The position numbers were made by a program, and so were the translations under genes. Positions 1 through 8,664 of a DNA stretch of 16,499 nucleotides are shown one piece after another (positions within the stretch are counted from its first letter, which is position 1; every line of letters begins with the position of its first letter). The notes below the pieces were generated by a model that was given only the letters and a program-made list of their open reading frames with translations, was not told where the DNA came from and ran no database searches. This stretch comes from JBFGCA01 sp041567315 (GTDB lineage: Bacteria > Acidobacteriota > Thermoanaerobaculia > Multivoradales > JAHEKO01): contig JBFGCA010000110.1 in the NCBI GenBank assembly GCA_041567315.1, positions 1 to 16,499 on the forward strand, written 5' to 3'.

Positions 1-168
1 CCGAATCGGGAGTGGATGGCGCCGCGGATCGTCGCTGGGGGCCAGGCGCTCCGACGCAGGCGTAGCGGGGACTACGGCGAGGAGGAGCAACGCCGCCCCG
101 GGCGGCGAGACCCAGCCAGGCGCTCCCGATTTGGGCGTTACAGTCCGCGGGCGGGGGCGCCGGGCGGC
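1..168. repeat. Short direct and inverted repeats downstream of the permease remnant
   Basis: No gene is convincing here. Positions 41-54 and 115-129 share a near-identical direct repeat beginning GCCAGGCGCTCC (the second copy has one extra C). Positions 1-12 (CCGAATCGGGAG) and 123-134 (CTCCCGATTTGG) form an inverted repeat with one mismatch. Between them, 91-107 is a perfect GC hairpin (7-bp stem, 3-nt loop). I cannot assign the segment to a named element, and its left end is cut by the window. Confidence 0.4.
91..107 (-). terminator. GC-rich hairpin, possible terminator of the permease transcript
   Basis: CGCCGCC-CCG-GGCGGCG is a perfect 7-bp stem lying about 60 nt beyond the permease stop codon on the minus strand. 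It lacks a following T-tract, so it is not a canonical intrinsic terminator. It could equally be part of the surrounding repeats. Confidence 0.25.
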
Positions 169-1464
169 CTACGGCTGGAGCGGCCAGAACAGCGGCAGCA
201 CCAGCAGCACCGTCGCCAGGCAGACCAGGGTCAGCGGCAGACCCACCTTGATGTAGTCGACGAAGCGGTAGCCGCCGGGGCCCATGATCAGCACGTTGGC
301 CGGGGCGTCGATCTGCGCCCCGGTCCCCTGGACCAGCAGCAAGTCGCCGGTCTCGAGGGCAAGCGTCTCGAGGGCAAGCGTCTCCAGGGCGGTGCGCCGC
401 ACCTCGCCGCCGCGGCGCACGGCGAGCACGATGGCGCCCTCGAAGCGGTGGCGGAAGTCGAGATCGCTGAGGGTCTGCCCGGCCATGCCGCAGCCCGCCA
501 GCAGCTCCACCTCGACGATCTAGATCCCGGCCGTCACCAGCTGGTCGGCCTCCAGCTCGCCGGTCTCCAGGGCGAGCGCATGACCGCCCCGCAGCTCGGC
601 CAGGCGGCCGCGCTCGCCGCTCACCAGCAGGCGGTCGCCCGCCCTGAGGACGGTGGCCGGCGAGGGCGCCGGCTCGCTGCCGCCCTCGCGCAGCACGCAG
701 ATCACGTTGAGCCCCAGCGCCGCCCCCAGCTTGCTCTTGGCCAGGGTGTGGCCGTCGAGGGCCGAGCTCTCCGGCAGCCGGACCACGAACAGCTCCTCGC
801 CGAGTCCGTAGATCCGCTCCAGGTCGCCGCCGGCGGACTCCTGGACCGGATCGCGGGCCGGCAGCAGCCGCCGGCCCGCGAACGCCATGTAGCCGATCCC
901 CGCCACCACCACCGCGAGCCCCAGCGGCGTGAAGTCGAACAGCCGGAACTCGCGCAGCCCGCCCTGGCGGAGCGCCTCGCTAACCAGCAGGTTGGGCGGC
1001 GTGCCGATCAGGGTGGTGAGGCCACCGAGCAGCGAGCTGAAGGCGAGCGGCATCAGCAGCTTGGACGGCGGGCGCCCGGTCTGGCGCGCGATGTCCATCA
1101 CCACCGGCAGCAGCAGCGCCGCCACCCCGACGTTGTTCATGAAGGCCGACAGCCCGGCCGACACCGACATGATCAGCGCCACCAGCACCAGCTCGCGGTC
1201 CCCCGCCAGCCGCAGCACCTGCCGGCCCACCATGCCGGCCACCCCGGTCCGCGACAGCCCGCCGCTCAAGATGAAGACCGCCCAGACGGTGACCACCGCC
1301 GGATTGCTGAACCCGGAAAGCGCCGCCTTTGGCTCGACCAGGCCGGTGAGCGCCACCGCCGCCAGCACCATCAGCGCCACCAGGTCGACCCGCACCCACT
1401 CGGTGACGAAGAGCAGCACCGCGCCGGCCAGGATGGCGAACGCCAGGAGTACGTCCCCGCTCAA
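169..1464 (-). pseudogene. SLC13/DASS-family permease with TrkA_C domains, disrupted
   Basis: The intact relatives are inner-membrane ion-coupled anion (dicarboxylate/sulfate-type) permeases of about 590 residues: a transmembrane half, two RCK/TrkA_C domains, then a second transmembrane half. Here the first half is clear, with FMNNVGVAALLLPV and LIGTPPNLLV matching the helical-hairpin motifs. Two TrkA_C-like domains follow. An in-frame TAG at 520-522 cuts the second one; the same frame continues to a second TAG at 169-171. After GDLLLVQG the protein jumps through six unrelated residues straight to PANVLIMGPGGYRFVDY and one last hydrophobic segment, so nearly all of the second membrane half (roughly 180-200 residues by family comparison) is missing. 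The total is about 430 codons. The start is uncertain; I chose TTG at 1464 because the first membrane segment begins just after it and GGGGA precedes it. An open frame extends further upstream but would overlap the divergent dehydrogenase. Most likely a non-functional remnant. Confidence 0.8.
349..390 (-). repeat. Three in-frame 15-bp tandem units inside the permease remnant
   Basis: On the minus strand, the unit GCCCTCGAGACGCTT occurs nearly three times in a row, encoding ALETL-ALETL-ALETG. One unit carries CTG in place of CTC, and the last one diverges in its final bases. Related TrkA_C domains usually show one short segment before the GDxLLVQG motif. The extra 10 residues therefore look like a replication-slippage expansion. 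Confidence 0.75.
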
Positions 1465-1627
1465 CGGCCACGTCCCCGGCGGGCGAACCTGGCACTGGCG
1501 GGCCGAGAGCGGCCACGCCGTGAGCACCGGCACGCACGCCACATGGCGGTCAGTCCATTTCCGCTGCCGTGGCGCGGCCGGCGCCGCCGCTTCTGATCTA
1601 CTTGCGCCCTCAACGGAGGAACGAGTG

Positions 1628-2983
1628 ATGGCGCAATCAGCGGACAGACTGCTGCGACGCTTCATGCGCGGCCTGGTCAGGCGCAACCCCGGCGAGCCCG
1701 AGTTCCATCAGGCGGTCCACGAGGTGGCCGAGACGCTCGCCCCCTTCATCCTCGCCAACCCCAGGTACCGGCAGGGCCAGATCCTCGAGCGGATGACCGA
1801 GCCCGACCGCATCGTCATCTTCCGGGTGACCTGGGAAGACGACCAGGGGAACATCCGCGCCAACCGCGCCTGGCGGGTGCAGTTCAACAACTCGATCGGT
1901 CCCTACAAAGGAGGGATGCGATTCCACCCGTCGGTGAGCCTCAGCATCCTCAAGTTCCTGGGCTTCGAGCAGGTCTTCAAGAACAGTCTCACCGGGCTGC
2001 CGATGGGTGGCGGCAAGGGAGGATCGAACTTCAATCCCAAGGGCAAGAGCGACCGCGAGGTGATGCGTTTCTGCCACTCGCTGATGATCGAGCTCCATCG
2101 CCACATCGGCGAGGACGTCGACGTACCGGCCGGCGACATCGGGGTGGGAGCGCGCGAGATCAGCTTCATGTTCGGGCAGTACAAGCGGCTGGCCAACCGC
2201 TTCCACGGCATCCTCACCGGCAAGGGACTGGCCTTCGGCGGCAGCCTGATCCGCACCGAGGCCACCGGCTACGGCTGCGTCTACTTCGTGCAGAACATGC
2301 TCGCCGCCCGTGGCGACGGACTGGAGGACAAGACCTGCGCGGTCTCGGGGGCGGGCAACGTCGCCCTCTACACCGTCGAGAAGCTGCTCCAACTGGGCGC
2401 CCGGCCGCTGACGGTGTCGGACTCGGGGGGGTTCGTCCACGATCCGGACGGCATCGACGAGGAGAAGCTCGACTGGCTCAAGCAGCTCAAGGAGGTGCGC
2501 CGCGGGCGGGTCGCCGAGTACGCCGAACGCTTCCCGCGCGCCACCTTCCATCCCGGCCGGCGGCCCTGGGGAGTGCCGGTCGAGCTGGCGTTCCCGTGCG
2601 CCACCCAGAACGAGCTCGACGGCGACGATGCAGCGGCGCTGCTCGGCAACGGCGTGCTGGCGATCGCCGAAGGGGCCAACATGCCGACCACCCCGGAGGC
2701 GGTGGCCGCCTTCAGCCAGGCGCGGATCCTGTTTGCACCGGGCAAGGCGGCCAACGCCGGCGGTGTGGCGGTGTCCGGGCTGGAGCAGAGCCAGAACGCG
2801 CTCCGCATCTCGTGGTCGCGCCAGGAGGTCGACAACCGGCTGCAAGAGATCATGCGCGGGATCCACGCCCGCTGCACCGAATACGGCGACGGCGGTGACG
2901 GCTGGATCGACTACGTCAAGGGCGCCAACGTCGGCGGCTTCGTCAAGGTAGCCGACGCAATGCTGGCTTATGGCGTGGTTTAG
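1628..2983 (+). CDS. gdhA: NADP-type glutamate dehydrogenase
   Basis: Cytoplasmic enzyme catalysing reversible reductive amination of 2-oxoglutarate with ammonium to glutamate. The product is 451 residues, close to the 447 of the E. coli enzyme, and the active-site positions align with an offset of two: K94 in GPYKGGMRF, K118 in VFKNSL, catalytic K130 in PMGGGKGGS and D170 in PAGDIGVG. The Rossmann motif SGAGNVA lies at about 240-246. SDSGG at 264-268 resembles the NADP-specific family pattern. ATG at 1628 is preceded by GGAGG eight bases upstream; a GTG at 1625 would fit the same site. The gene diverges from the permease remnant across about 160 bp and its stop overlaps the convergent SH3/NTF2 gene by 4 bp. 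It ends with TAG. Family identity is very secure; NADP preference is inferred from family resemblance. Confidence 0.97.
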   Translation: MAQSADRLLRRFMRGLVRRNPGEPEFHQAVHEVAETLAPFILANPRYRQGQILERMTEPDRIVIFRVTWEDDQGNIRANRAWRVQFNNSIGPYKGGMRFHPSVSLSILKFLGFEQVFKNSLTGLPMGGGKGGSNFNPKGKSDREVMRFCHSLMIELHRHIGEDVDVPAGDIGVGAREISFMFGQYKRLANRFHGILTGKGLAFGGSLIRTEATGYGCVYFVQNMLAARGDGLEDKTCAVSGAGNVALYTVEKLLQLGARPLTVSDSGGFVHDPDGIDEEKLDWLKQLKEVRRGRVAEYAERFPRATFHPGRRPWGVPVELAFPCATQNELDGDDAAALLGNGVLAIAEGANMPTTPEAVAAFSQARILFAPGKAANAGGVAVSGLEQSQNALRISWSRQEVDNRLQEIMRGIHARCTEYGDGGDGWIDYVKGANVGGFVKVADAMLAYGVV

Positions 2984-4023
2984 CGATCGATCTGCTCTTC
3001 GACCCGCTCTTCGAGGATCCGCCAGCCGCCGTCCTCCCACCACAGCTCGAGCCGCTTGACGACCCGGTCGCCGTAGGTCTCCGATTCGTAGCGCTGGGTG
3101 AAGCGGACCGAGGCCCGCCCGGGCTCGACCGGCCGCACGCCGAGCGAGCTGACCTCGACGGTGATGCGGCGCGGGCCGGTCAGGCGGCGGCGGCGCTCGG
3201 CCTGCCAGGCCCCCCGGCCCATCCCGCCGGGCGGCCGGAAGGCCGACGAGTAGAAGCCCAGGTAGTCGTCGACCCGCTGCTCGGACCAGGCTCGCGCCCA
3301 GGCCTGGACCATCGTCTCGATCGCCGCCAGGTCCGCGGCCCCGAGGGCAACGGCAGGGGGCTGATCCGCTGCCGCGCCGGCCGGCGGGGCGGCCTCGGTA
3401 GGCGCCGGCGCGACGCCCTTCTCGGCGGCGGGTACCGCCGGCTCGGAGCGCTCCACGACCGCCTCCGGCGGAGCGGTGCCCGGCGGCGGCGTTCGGGCCC
3501 CGGCGGGGGGCGGCTGGACCGCGCCGATCGGCGGCAGCACCCGCACTCGGGGTCGCGCCGCCGGCGTTCCGGACGGGTCCTCGGAAGCCGCCTCGGACGA
3601 AGCGCTCGCCGGCGCGACGTCGCCGCCGGCCGGCTGCCGCACCGTTTCCGGGCCGGCGGCGGCTGCGGACGACGCGACGGTCGAGCCCCCGAGAGCGGCA
3701 GGAAAGTCCAGCCGCCCGGCCTCCACCCAGCCACCCTCCCCTTCGGGCGGCGCCACGCGCACCCAGCCGCGGACCCGCTCGGTGACGGCGACCCGGGTCC
3801 CGGGCGGCAGGCACACGTTCCTTCCGGACCAACGGGTCGGACGGCGCCGCAGCTCCAGACAGGGGCCGGCGGCCTCGGGGACCACCGCCAGGGACGCGGC
3901 TCCGGAGGCCGGCGCCTGCGGCGCTCCGAGGACGGCCGAGGCCCAAGCCGCGGTCGCCAGCACGACCAGTCCGGCGCCCAGTGCGTGCCCGGGCCAGCCG
4001 GGAATGACGGATCGGACCGGCAA
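2980..4023 (-). CDS. Exported SH3-like / Pro-Ala linker / NTF2-like (Cds6-type) protein
   Basis: A 347-residue protein of unknown function. Residues about 11-34 form a hydrophobic N-terminal segment (signal peptide or anchor). Residues about 52-104 look like a bacterial SH3 domain, with GTRVAVTERVRGWVRV and GGWVEAGRL, and carry two cysteines (C55, C71) that could pair outside the cytoplasm. Residues about 110-227 are a Pro/Ala/Gly-rich linker. Residues about 229-347 form an NTF2-like domain of the kind found in Cds6 and L,D-transpeptidase-associated proteins: WARAWSEQRVDDYLGFYSS near its start and ELWWEDGGWRILEE near the end. No catalytic domain is visible. The start is TTG at 4023, supported by GAGGAGGAG just upstream and a TATACT box at 4049-4054. 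It is divergent from the leucine-type dehydrogenase (49 bp between starts) and convergent with glutamate dehydrogenase. A cell-wall or periplasmic role is inferred from the domains only. Confidence 0.85.
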   Translation of the reverse strand: MPVRSVIPGWPGHALGAGLVVLATAAWASAVLGAPQAPASGAASLAVVPEAAGPCLELRRRPTRWSGRNVCLPPGTRVAVTERVRGWVRVAPPEGEGGWVEAGRLDFPAALGGSTVASSAAAAGPETVRQPAGGDVAPASASSEAASEDPSGTPAARPRVRVLPPIGAVQPPPAGARTPPPGTAPPEAVVERSEPAVPAAEKGVAPAPTEAAPPAGAAADQPPAVALGAADLAAIETMVQAWARAWSEQRVDDYLGFYSSAFRPPGGMGRGAWQAERRRRLTGPRRITVEVSSLGVRPVEPGRASVRFTQRYESETYGDRVVKRLELWWEDGGWRILEERVEEQIDR

Positions 4024-4048
4024 GCGGCTCCTCCTCGAGCGGGTCGCC

Positions 4049-4066
4049 AGTATAGCGGGCTACAAT
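4049..4066. promoter_or_regulatory. Overlapping divergent promoter (-10 boxes on both strands)
   Basis: TATACT reads on the minus strand at 4054-4049, about 25 nt before the TTG start of the SH3/NTF2 gene. TACAAT reads on the plus strand at 4061-4066, six bases before the dehydrogenase ATG at 4073. No convincing -35 box is seen for either. The plus-strand spacing puts the likely transcription start at or next to the ATG, and no Shine-Dalgarno precedes it, implying a leaderless mRNA. Confidence 0.5.
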
Positions 4067-4072
4067 GGCCGC

Positions 4073-5188
4073 ATGGCTGAGCAGCTCGAACGGCTCATCG
4101 AGCAGTGGGACGGGCTCGGCGTGGTCTGCCGCTTCGACGCCCCGACCCGCACCCGGATCTTCATCTGTCTGCACGACAACACGCTGGGGCCGTCGACCGG
4201 CGGCACTCGCATGAAGACCTATCCCACCGCCGGCGCGGCGCTCGAGGACGCCATGCGCCTGGCCACGGGGATGACCCACAAGTGGGCGGCGATCGGCGGC
4301 CCCTGGGGGGGCGGCAAGGCGGTCCTGGCCGTCGAGCGGCCGCTCACCGGCGAGGAGCGGCGCGGCCTGCTGCTGCGCTACGCCGGGCTGATCGAGAGCC
4401 TCAAGGGCGCCTTCTGGACCGGCGAGGACATGGGCACCACCACCACCGACATGGAGGTGATCGCGGAGGGCACCCGGTACGTCCACGGCTTCGATCCCGC
4501 CGACGGCAGCAAGGTCGACCCCAGCCCGTTCACCGCCCGCGGCGTCTTCAGCGGCATCCAGGCGGCCCTCGGGGTGCGGTTCGGGTCCGCGGCGCTCGAC
4601 GGCCGGCGCGTCCTGGTGCAGGGCGTGGGCAACGTCGGCCGGCGGCTGGCCGAGGAGCTGGCGGCGGCCGGCGCCCGGGTGCTGGTCGCCGACGCCGACG
4701 CCCAGCGGGCCGCGGCGGTGGCCGCCGATCTGGGCGCGGAGGTGGTGACCCCCGATCAGGTCTACGCCACCCCCTGCGACGTCTACGCCCCCTGCGCGGT
4801 GGGCGCCACCCTCAACTCGGACACCATCCCCCGGCTCGCCTGCTCGATCGTCGCCGGCTCGGCCAACAACCAGCTCGCCGAGGCGGACGACGCCGGTCGC
4901 CTGGAGGGCCGCGGCATCCTCTACGCCCCCGACTACGTGGTCAACGCCGGGGGCGCGCTGGCCTTCGCCCAGCTCATCCTGGGGATCTCCGACCGCGGTG
5001 AGATCTTCCGGCGGGTCGAGGGCATCGGCGCCACCCTGCGACGGGTGCTCGAGGAAGCGGCCGAGCACGGCGAGTCGCCGGTCGAGGCGGCGGCGCGCCG
5101 GGTCGAGACGGCGCTGGCCGGCCGCCGGCGCGGCAGCGGTGCGGAGGCGCCCGGCCGCGACCTGGGTGCGCCCGAGGTCGCCACCTGA
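4073..5188 (+). CDS. Leucine-type amino-acid dehydrogenase (Glu/Leu/Phe/Val dehydrogenase family)
   Basis: Cytoplasmic NAD-dependent oxidative deaminase of branched-chain (leucine/valine) or possibly aromatic amino acids. The 371-residue product has leucine dehydrogenase length and order: LGPSTGGTRMKTY at about 38-50, K70 in GMTHKWAAIGG, catalytic K82 in WGGGKAVL and D119 in TGEDMGTT. The Rossmann motif VQGVGNVG lies at about 182-189, with an acidic ADAD after the second strand that favours NAD over NADP. VAGSANNQL and YAPDYVVNAGG are family signatures. About 20 C-terminal residues are Gly/Arg/Ala-rich and not conserved-looking. ATG at 4073 has no Shine-Dalgarno but sits six bases after TACAAT, so it is probably leaderless. 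The exact substrate cannot be fixed from sequence alone. Confidence 0.93.
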   Translation: MAEQLERLIEQWDGLGVVCRFDAPTRTRIFICLHDNTLGPSTGGTRMKTYPTAGAALEDAMRLATGMTHKWAAIGGPWGGGKAVLAVERPLTGEERRGLLLRYAGLIESLKGAFWTGEDMGTTTTDMEVIAEGTRYVHGFDPADGSKVDPSPFTARGVFSGIQAALGVRFGSAALDGRRVLVQGVGNVGRRLAEELAAAGARVLVADADAQRAAAVAADLGAEVVTPDQVYATPCDVYAPCAVGATLNSDTIPRLACSIVAGSANNQLAEADDAGRLEGRGILYAPDYVVNAGGALAFAQLILGISDRGEIFRRVEGIGATLRRVLEEAAEHGESPVEAAARRVETALAGRRRGSGAEAPGRDLGAPEVAT

Positions 5189-5231
5189 GTCGCCATCGCG
5201 CCGCCGGCGGACGAGCTTGCAGCCCGGGCAG

Positions 5232-5738
5232 CTAACGGTCCCCCGGCTGGAGCACCTCGAGCAGGCGCGCGTAGTCGATCCGCCACTCCCCGTCCTGCTC
5301 GGCCCAGTTGAGCTGCAGGCGGTAGGCCTCGCGGCCCCGTAGATCGTCCAGCCCGGTCACGAAATGAGCGGTCAGGTGGCTGGTCGCCCGGCGCAGGCGC
5401 CGGTCGACCGCCAGGTCGTGTCCGGTGATGCGCATGCCGATGGTCCGCGAGCCGGCCCGGTACTGGTGGATGCCGGCCGCCAGCCGCTGGCGGTCCGAGG
5501 TGTCGAAGCCGTAGGCGGGCGCCTCGACCGCGAAGGGCTCGGCGAACAGCTCGGCGATCCGCCGCGCCCGCTGGAGTCCCTCGAGCCGGCTCTCGCCTGG
5601 CACCTTGGCGACCAGCTCCTGGAGGCGATCGAGACGGCGGCCGATCCGGCGCTCGTCGCTGGCCGAGAACCGGAAGAAAAGCCAGCCGCCGAGCACGACC
5701 AGCGCCGCCAGCGCCAGCCACCGTCCGCGTCCAGTCAT
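5232..5738 (-). CDS. Small membrane-anchored protein, possibly NTF2-like
   Basis: A 168-residue protein I cannot name. Residues about 5-23 form one hydrophobic segment with Arg residues before it, suggesting an inner-membrane anchor with the rest outside. A charged helical stretch follows (about 28-66). The C-terminal part, with HLTAHFVTGLDDL and LQLNWAEQDGEWRIDYARL, has the strand pattern ending W-x-I that is typical of NTF2-like folds; this is a shape impression, not a firm family match. ATG at 5738 follows a purine-rich GGAG/GGGGAG stretch. It lies 42 bp after the DUF885 gene on the same strand, so the two are probably co-transcribed. It is convergent with the leucine-type dehydrogenase, 43 bp away. 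Confidence 0.75.
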   Translation of the reverse strand: MTGRGRWLALAALVVLGGWLFFRFSASDERRIGRRLDRLQELVAKVPGESRLEGLQRARRIAELFAEPFAVEAPAYGFDTSDRQRLAAGIHQYRAGSRTIGMRITGHDLAVDRRLRRATSHLTAHFVTGLDDLRGREAYRLQLNWAEQDGEWRIDYARLLEVLQPGDR

Positions 5739-5780
5739 CTCCCCGAGGCTCCGCTCCGGGCGCCCGTGGCGCGCTCGCCC

Positions 5781-7547
5781 TCAGCGCCCTTCCAGCCAGG
5801 CGCGCACCTGCGCCTCGAGCACGGTGAGCGGCAGCGGGCCGGCGAGCAGCACCACGTCGTGGAACTCGCGCAGATCGAACTCGGCGCCCAGGGTCTCCTC
5901 GGCCAGCCGCCGCAGCTCCTTGATCTTGAGCTCCCCGAGCTTGTAGGCCAGCGCCTGGCCCGCCCACGAGATGTAGCGGTCGGTCTCGGTGGCGATCTCG
6001 TGGCGCGACAGCGCGGTGTGGGCCGCCAGGTAGTCGCGCGCCTGCTGGCGAGTCCAGCCGAAGGCGTGGAGCCCGGTGTCGACCACCAGCCGGCAGGCCC
6101 GCCACATCTCGTAGGTGAGGCGCCCGAAGTCGTCGTAGGGGTCCTCGTACATGCCGGTCTCGACCCCCAGCCACTCGGCGTAGAGCGCCCATCCCTCACC
6201 GTAGGCGTTGATCCCCGAGAAGCGCCGGAACTCGGGCAGCCCCTCGAGCTCCTGCCGGAGCGCGTTCTGCAGGTGGTGGCCGGGCACCGCTTCGTGGAGG
6301 GTCAGCGCGGTCAGCGCCCACAGCGGCCGGCTCTCGAGGGCGTAGGTGTTGACCCAGTAGTAGCCGGGGCGGGTCGAGCCCTGGGGCGCGGGGACGTAGC
6401 GGCCGGCAGTGTAGCGCGGGGCCAGATGCTCGGGCACCGGCTCGACGCCGTAGGGCAGCCGCGGCAGGGTGCGGAAGAGCGCCGGCAGCTTGCCGTCCAT
6501 CCGCTTGGCGATCCACGCCGCCCGCATCAGCAGCTCCTCGCCATCGGCGGCGAAGAACCGCGCCTCGGTGCGGAGCCGCTCGAGGAACCCGTCGAGCTCA
6601 CCACGGTGCCCGACCCGCTCCATCACCTGCCTCATCTCGGCCAGGATCCGCTCGACCTCGGAGCGGCCGATCTCGTGGACCTCCTCGGCCGAGAGGTCGA
6701 GCGTCGTATGGTGTCGGATCAGGTGCTGGTAGTACTCGCCACCCCGGGGCAGCTCGGAGGCCCCCAGCGTCTCGCGGCCCGCCGGGACGTACTCGCCGAG
6801 CAGGAACTCCCGGAAGCCGCGGTAGGCCGGCACCACCCGCTCGAGGATCGCGCGCTCGCCCCGCTCGCGAAGACGCGGCCGGGCGGCCTCGGGCACGGTC
6901 GGCGGGAAGTTCTCGAGCGGCTGCCAGAAGACGCTGTCCTCGACTTCCGCCACCAGGTGCGGGTCGATGGTGGCCTCGTAGCCCTCGAGCACGGCGCGCG
7001 GCAGGACGTATCCCCCGGCAATGCCGTCGCGCATCAGCGCCTGCTGCTGGGCGGCCCACGCCGGGAAGGCCTCCAGCCGGGCGAGGTAGTTCTCGTAGTC
7101 GGCGACGGTCGCCAGCGGCACCCGCTCGGGCAGCCGGGCGAAGTCGGTGTGGAACCCGCTCTCGGCGGTGATCGGGACCAGATGCTCCTTGAACTCGTAG
7201 GCCGCCAGGCGGTCGGAGACCTGGCGCTCGAACAGGTCGTAGCTGATGCGGTCGTCGACCGAGAGGGCGTCGCGGTCGATGCCCTGCAGGCGCTCGAGCG
7301 CCGCACGCCAGTACGCGTCACGGCGGGCGAGATCGGTGGCGGCGGCCGACGGCAGCCGGTCGTCGTATTCGTGCCGGCCCACCGCCGTGGCCCTCAGCGG
7401 GTCCTCGGCCAGCTCGAACTCCCAGGCCTCCTCGAACAGGACCCGCAGCTCGGCCTCGTCGGCCGGCGGCGGCGCGCAGCCGGCGGCGAACAGCGCCGCG
7501 AAGACCAGGACGGCGACCAGCGGGCAGGTGGCGCGGCGATCTCGCAT
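5781..7547 (-). CDS. DUF885-family metallopeptidase-like lipoprotein
   Basis: A 588-residue exported protein of the DUF885 family, mostly uncharacterised and thought to be zinc metallopeptidases related to M3-type enzymes. The N-terminus is a lipoprotein signal peptide: charged residues, a hydrophobic stretch at about 9-21, then FAAGC with the modified Cys at 24. The hallmark is HEAVPGHHLQ at 418-427, an HExxxGHH-like zinc site. EGWALYAEWLG follows at 451-461 and likely supplies the third ligand or glutamate. GYYWVNTY (about 395-402) precedes the site as in relatives. Length is normal for the family. ATG at 7547 is preferred because it gives a standard signal peptide, but GTG codons at 7553, 7568 and 7571 are also in frame. 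The likely site of action is the periplasmic or outer-membrane face, and the substrate is unknown. It heads a probable two-gene operon. Confidence 0.92.
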   Translation of the reverse strand: MRDRRATCPLVAVLVFAALFAAGCAPPPADEAELRVLFEEAWEFELAEDPLRATAVGRHEYDDRLPSAAATDLARRDAYWRAALERLQGIDRDALSVDDRISYDLFERQVSDRLAAYEFKEHLVPITAESGFHTDFARLPERVPLATVADYENYLARLEAFPAWAAQQQALMRDGIAGGYVLPRAVLEGYEATIDPHLVAEVEDSVFWQPLENFPPTVPEAARPRLRERGERAILERVVPAYRGFREFLLGEYVPAGRETLGASELPRGGEYYQHLIRHHTTLDLSAEEVHEIGRSEVERILAEMRQVMERVGHRGELDGFLERLRTEARFFAADGEELLMRAAWIAKRMDGKLPALFRTLPRLPYGVEPVPEHLAPRYTAGRYVPAPQGSTRPGYYWVNTYALESRPLWALTALTLHEAVPGHHLQNALRQELEGLPEFRRFSGINAYGEGWALYAEWLGVETGMYEDPYDDFGRLTYEMWRACRLVVDTGLHAFGWTRQQARDYLAAHTALSRHEIATETDRYISWAGQALAYKLGELKIKELRRLAEETLGAEFDLREFHDVVLLAGPLPLTVLEAQVRAWLEGR

Positions 7548-7599
7548 AGGCACCGGCGGGCGGGTCACCACTCTACCGCCAGCCGCGCGCCAGCCGCTC

Positions 7600-7607
7600 G
7601 GTATACT
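7600..7607. promoter_or_regulatory. Symmetric -10 region between DUF885 gene and CBS-type gene
   Basis: GGTATACT gives TATACT on the plus strand (7602-7607) and TATACC on the minus strand (7605-7600). It could serve both divergent genes, starting transcription about 60 nt before the CBS-type ATG and about 20-45 nt before the DUF885 start candidates. No clear -35 is seen on either side. Confidence 0.45.
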
Positions 7608-7676
7608 CCGGCGCCTTCGCCCGGCGGCGGGCGCCTCCTGAAATCACCCCTTCCTGAGAGTCCCCGGAGAGGAGCG

Positions 7677-8654
<978 letters not shown>

Positions 8655-8664
8655 CCGCCGCCCC

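Noticed and set aside
520..522. TAG recoded as an amino acid
   Set aside because: Several intact genes in this window end with TAG exactly where their families end, and the gene carries other damage.
929..1627. In-frame upstream extension of glutamate dehydrogenase
   Set aside because: The extension is Ser/Thr/Arg-rich with no similarity to the family, overlaps the permease remnant, and a good ribosome site sits directly before 1628.
1637..5068. A very long open frame on the minus strand opposite the two dehydrogenases
   Set aside because: Its product is low-complexity Gly/Ala/Arg/His-rich sequence, and it runs antisense to two enzymes with complete active sites. GC-rich codon bias removes stops from opposite frames.
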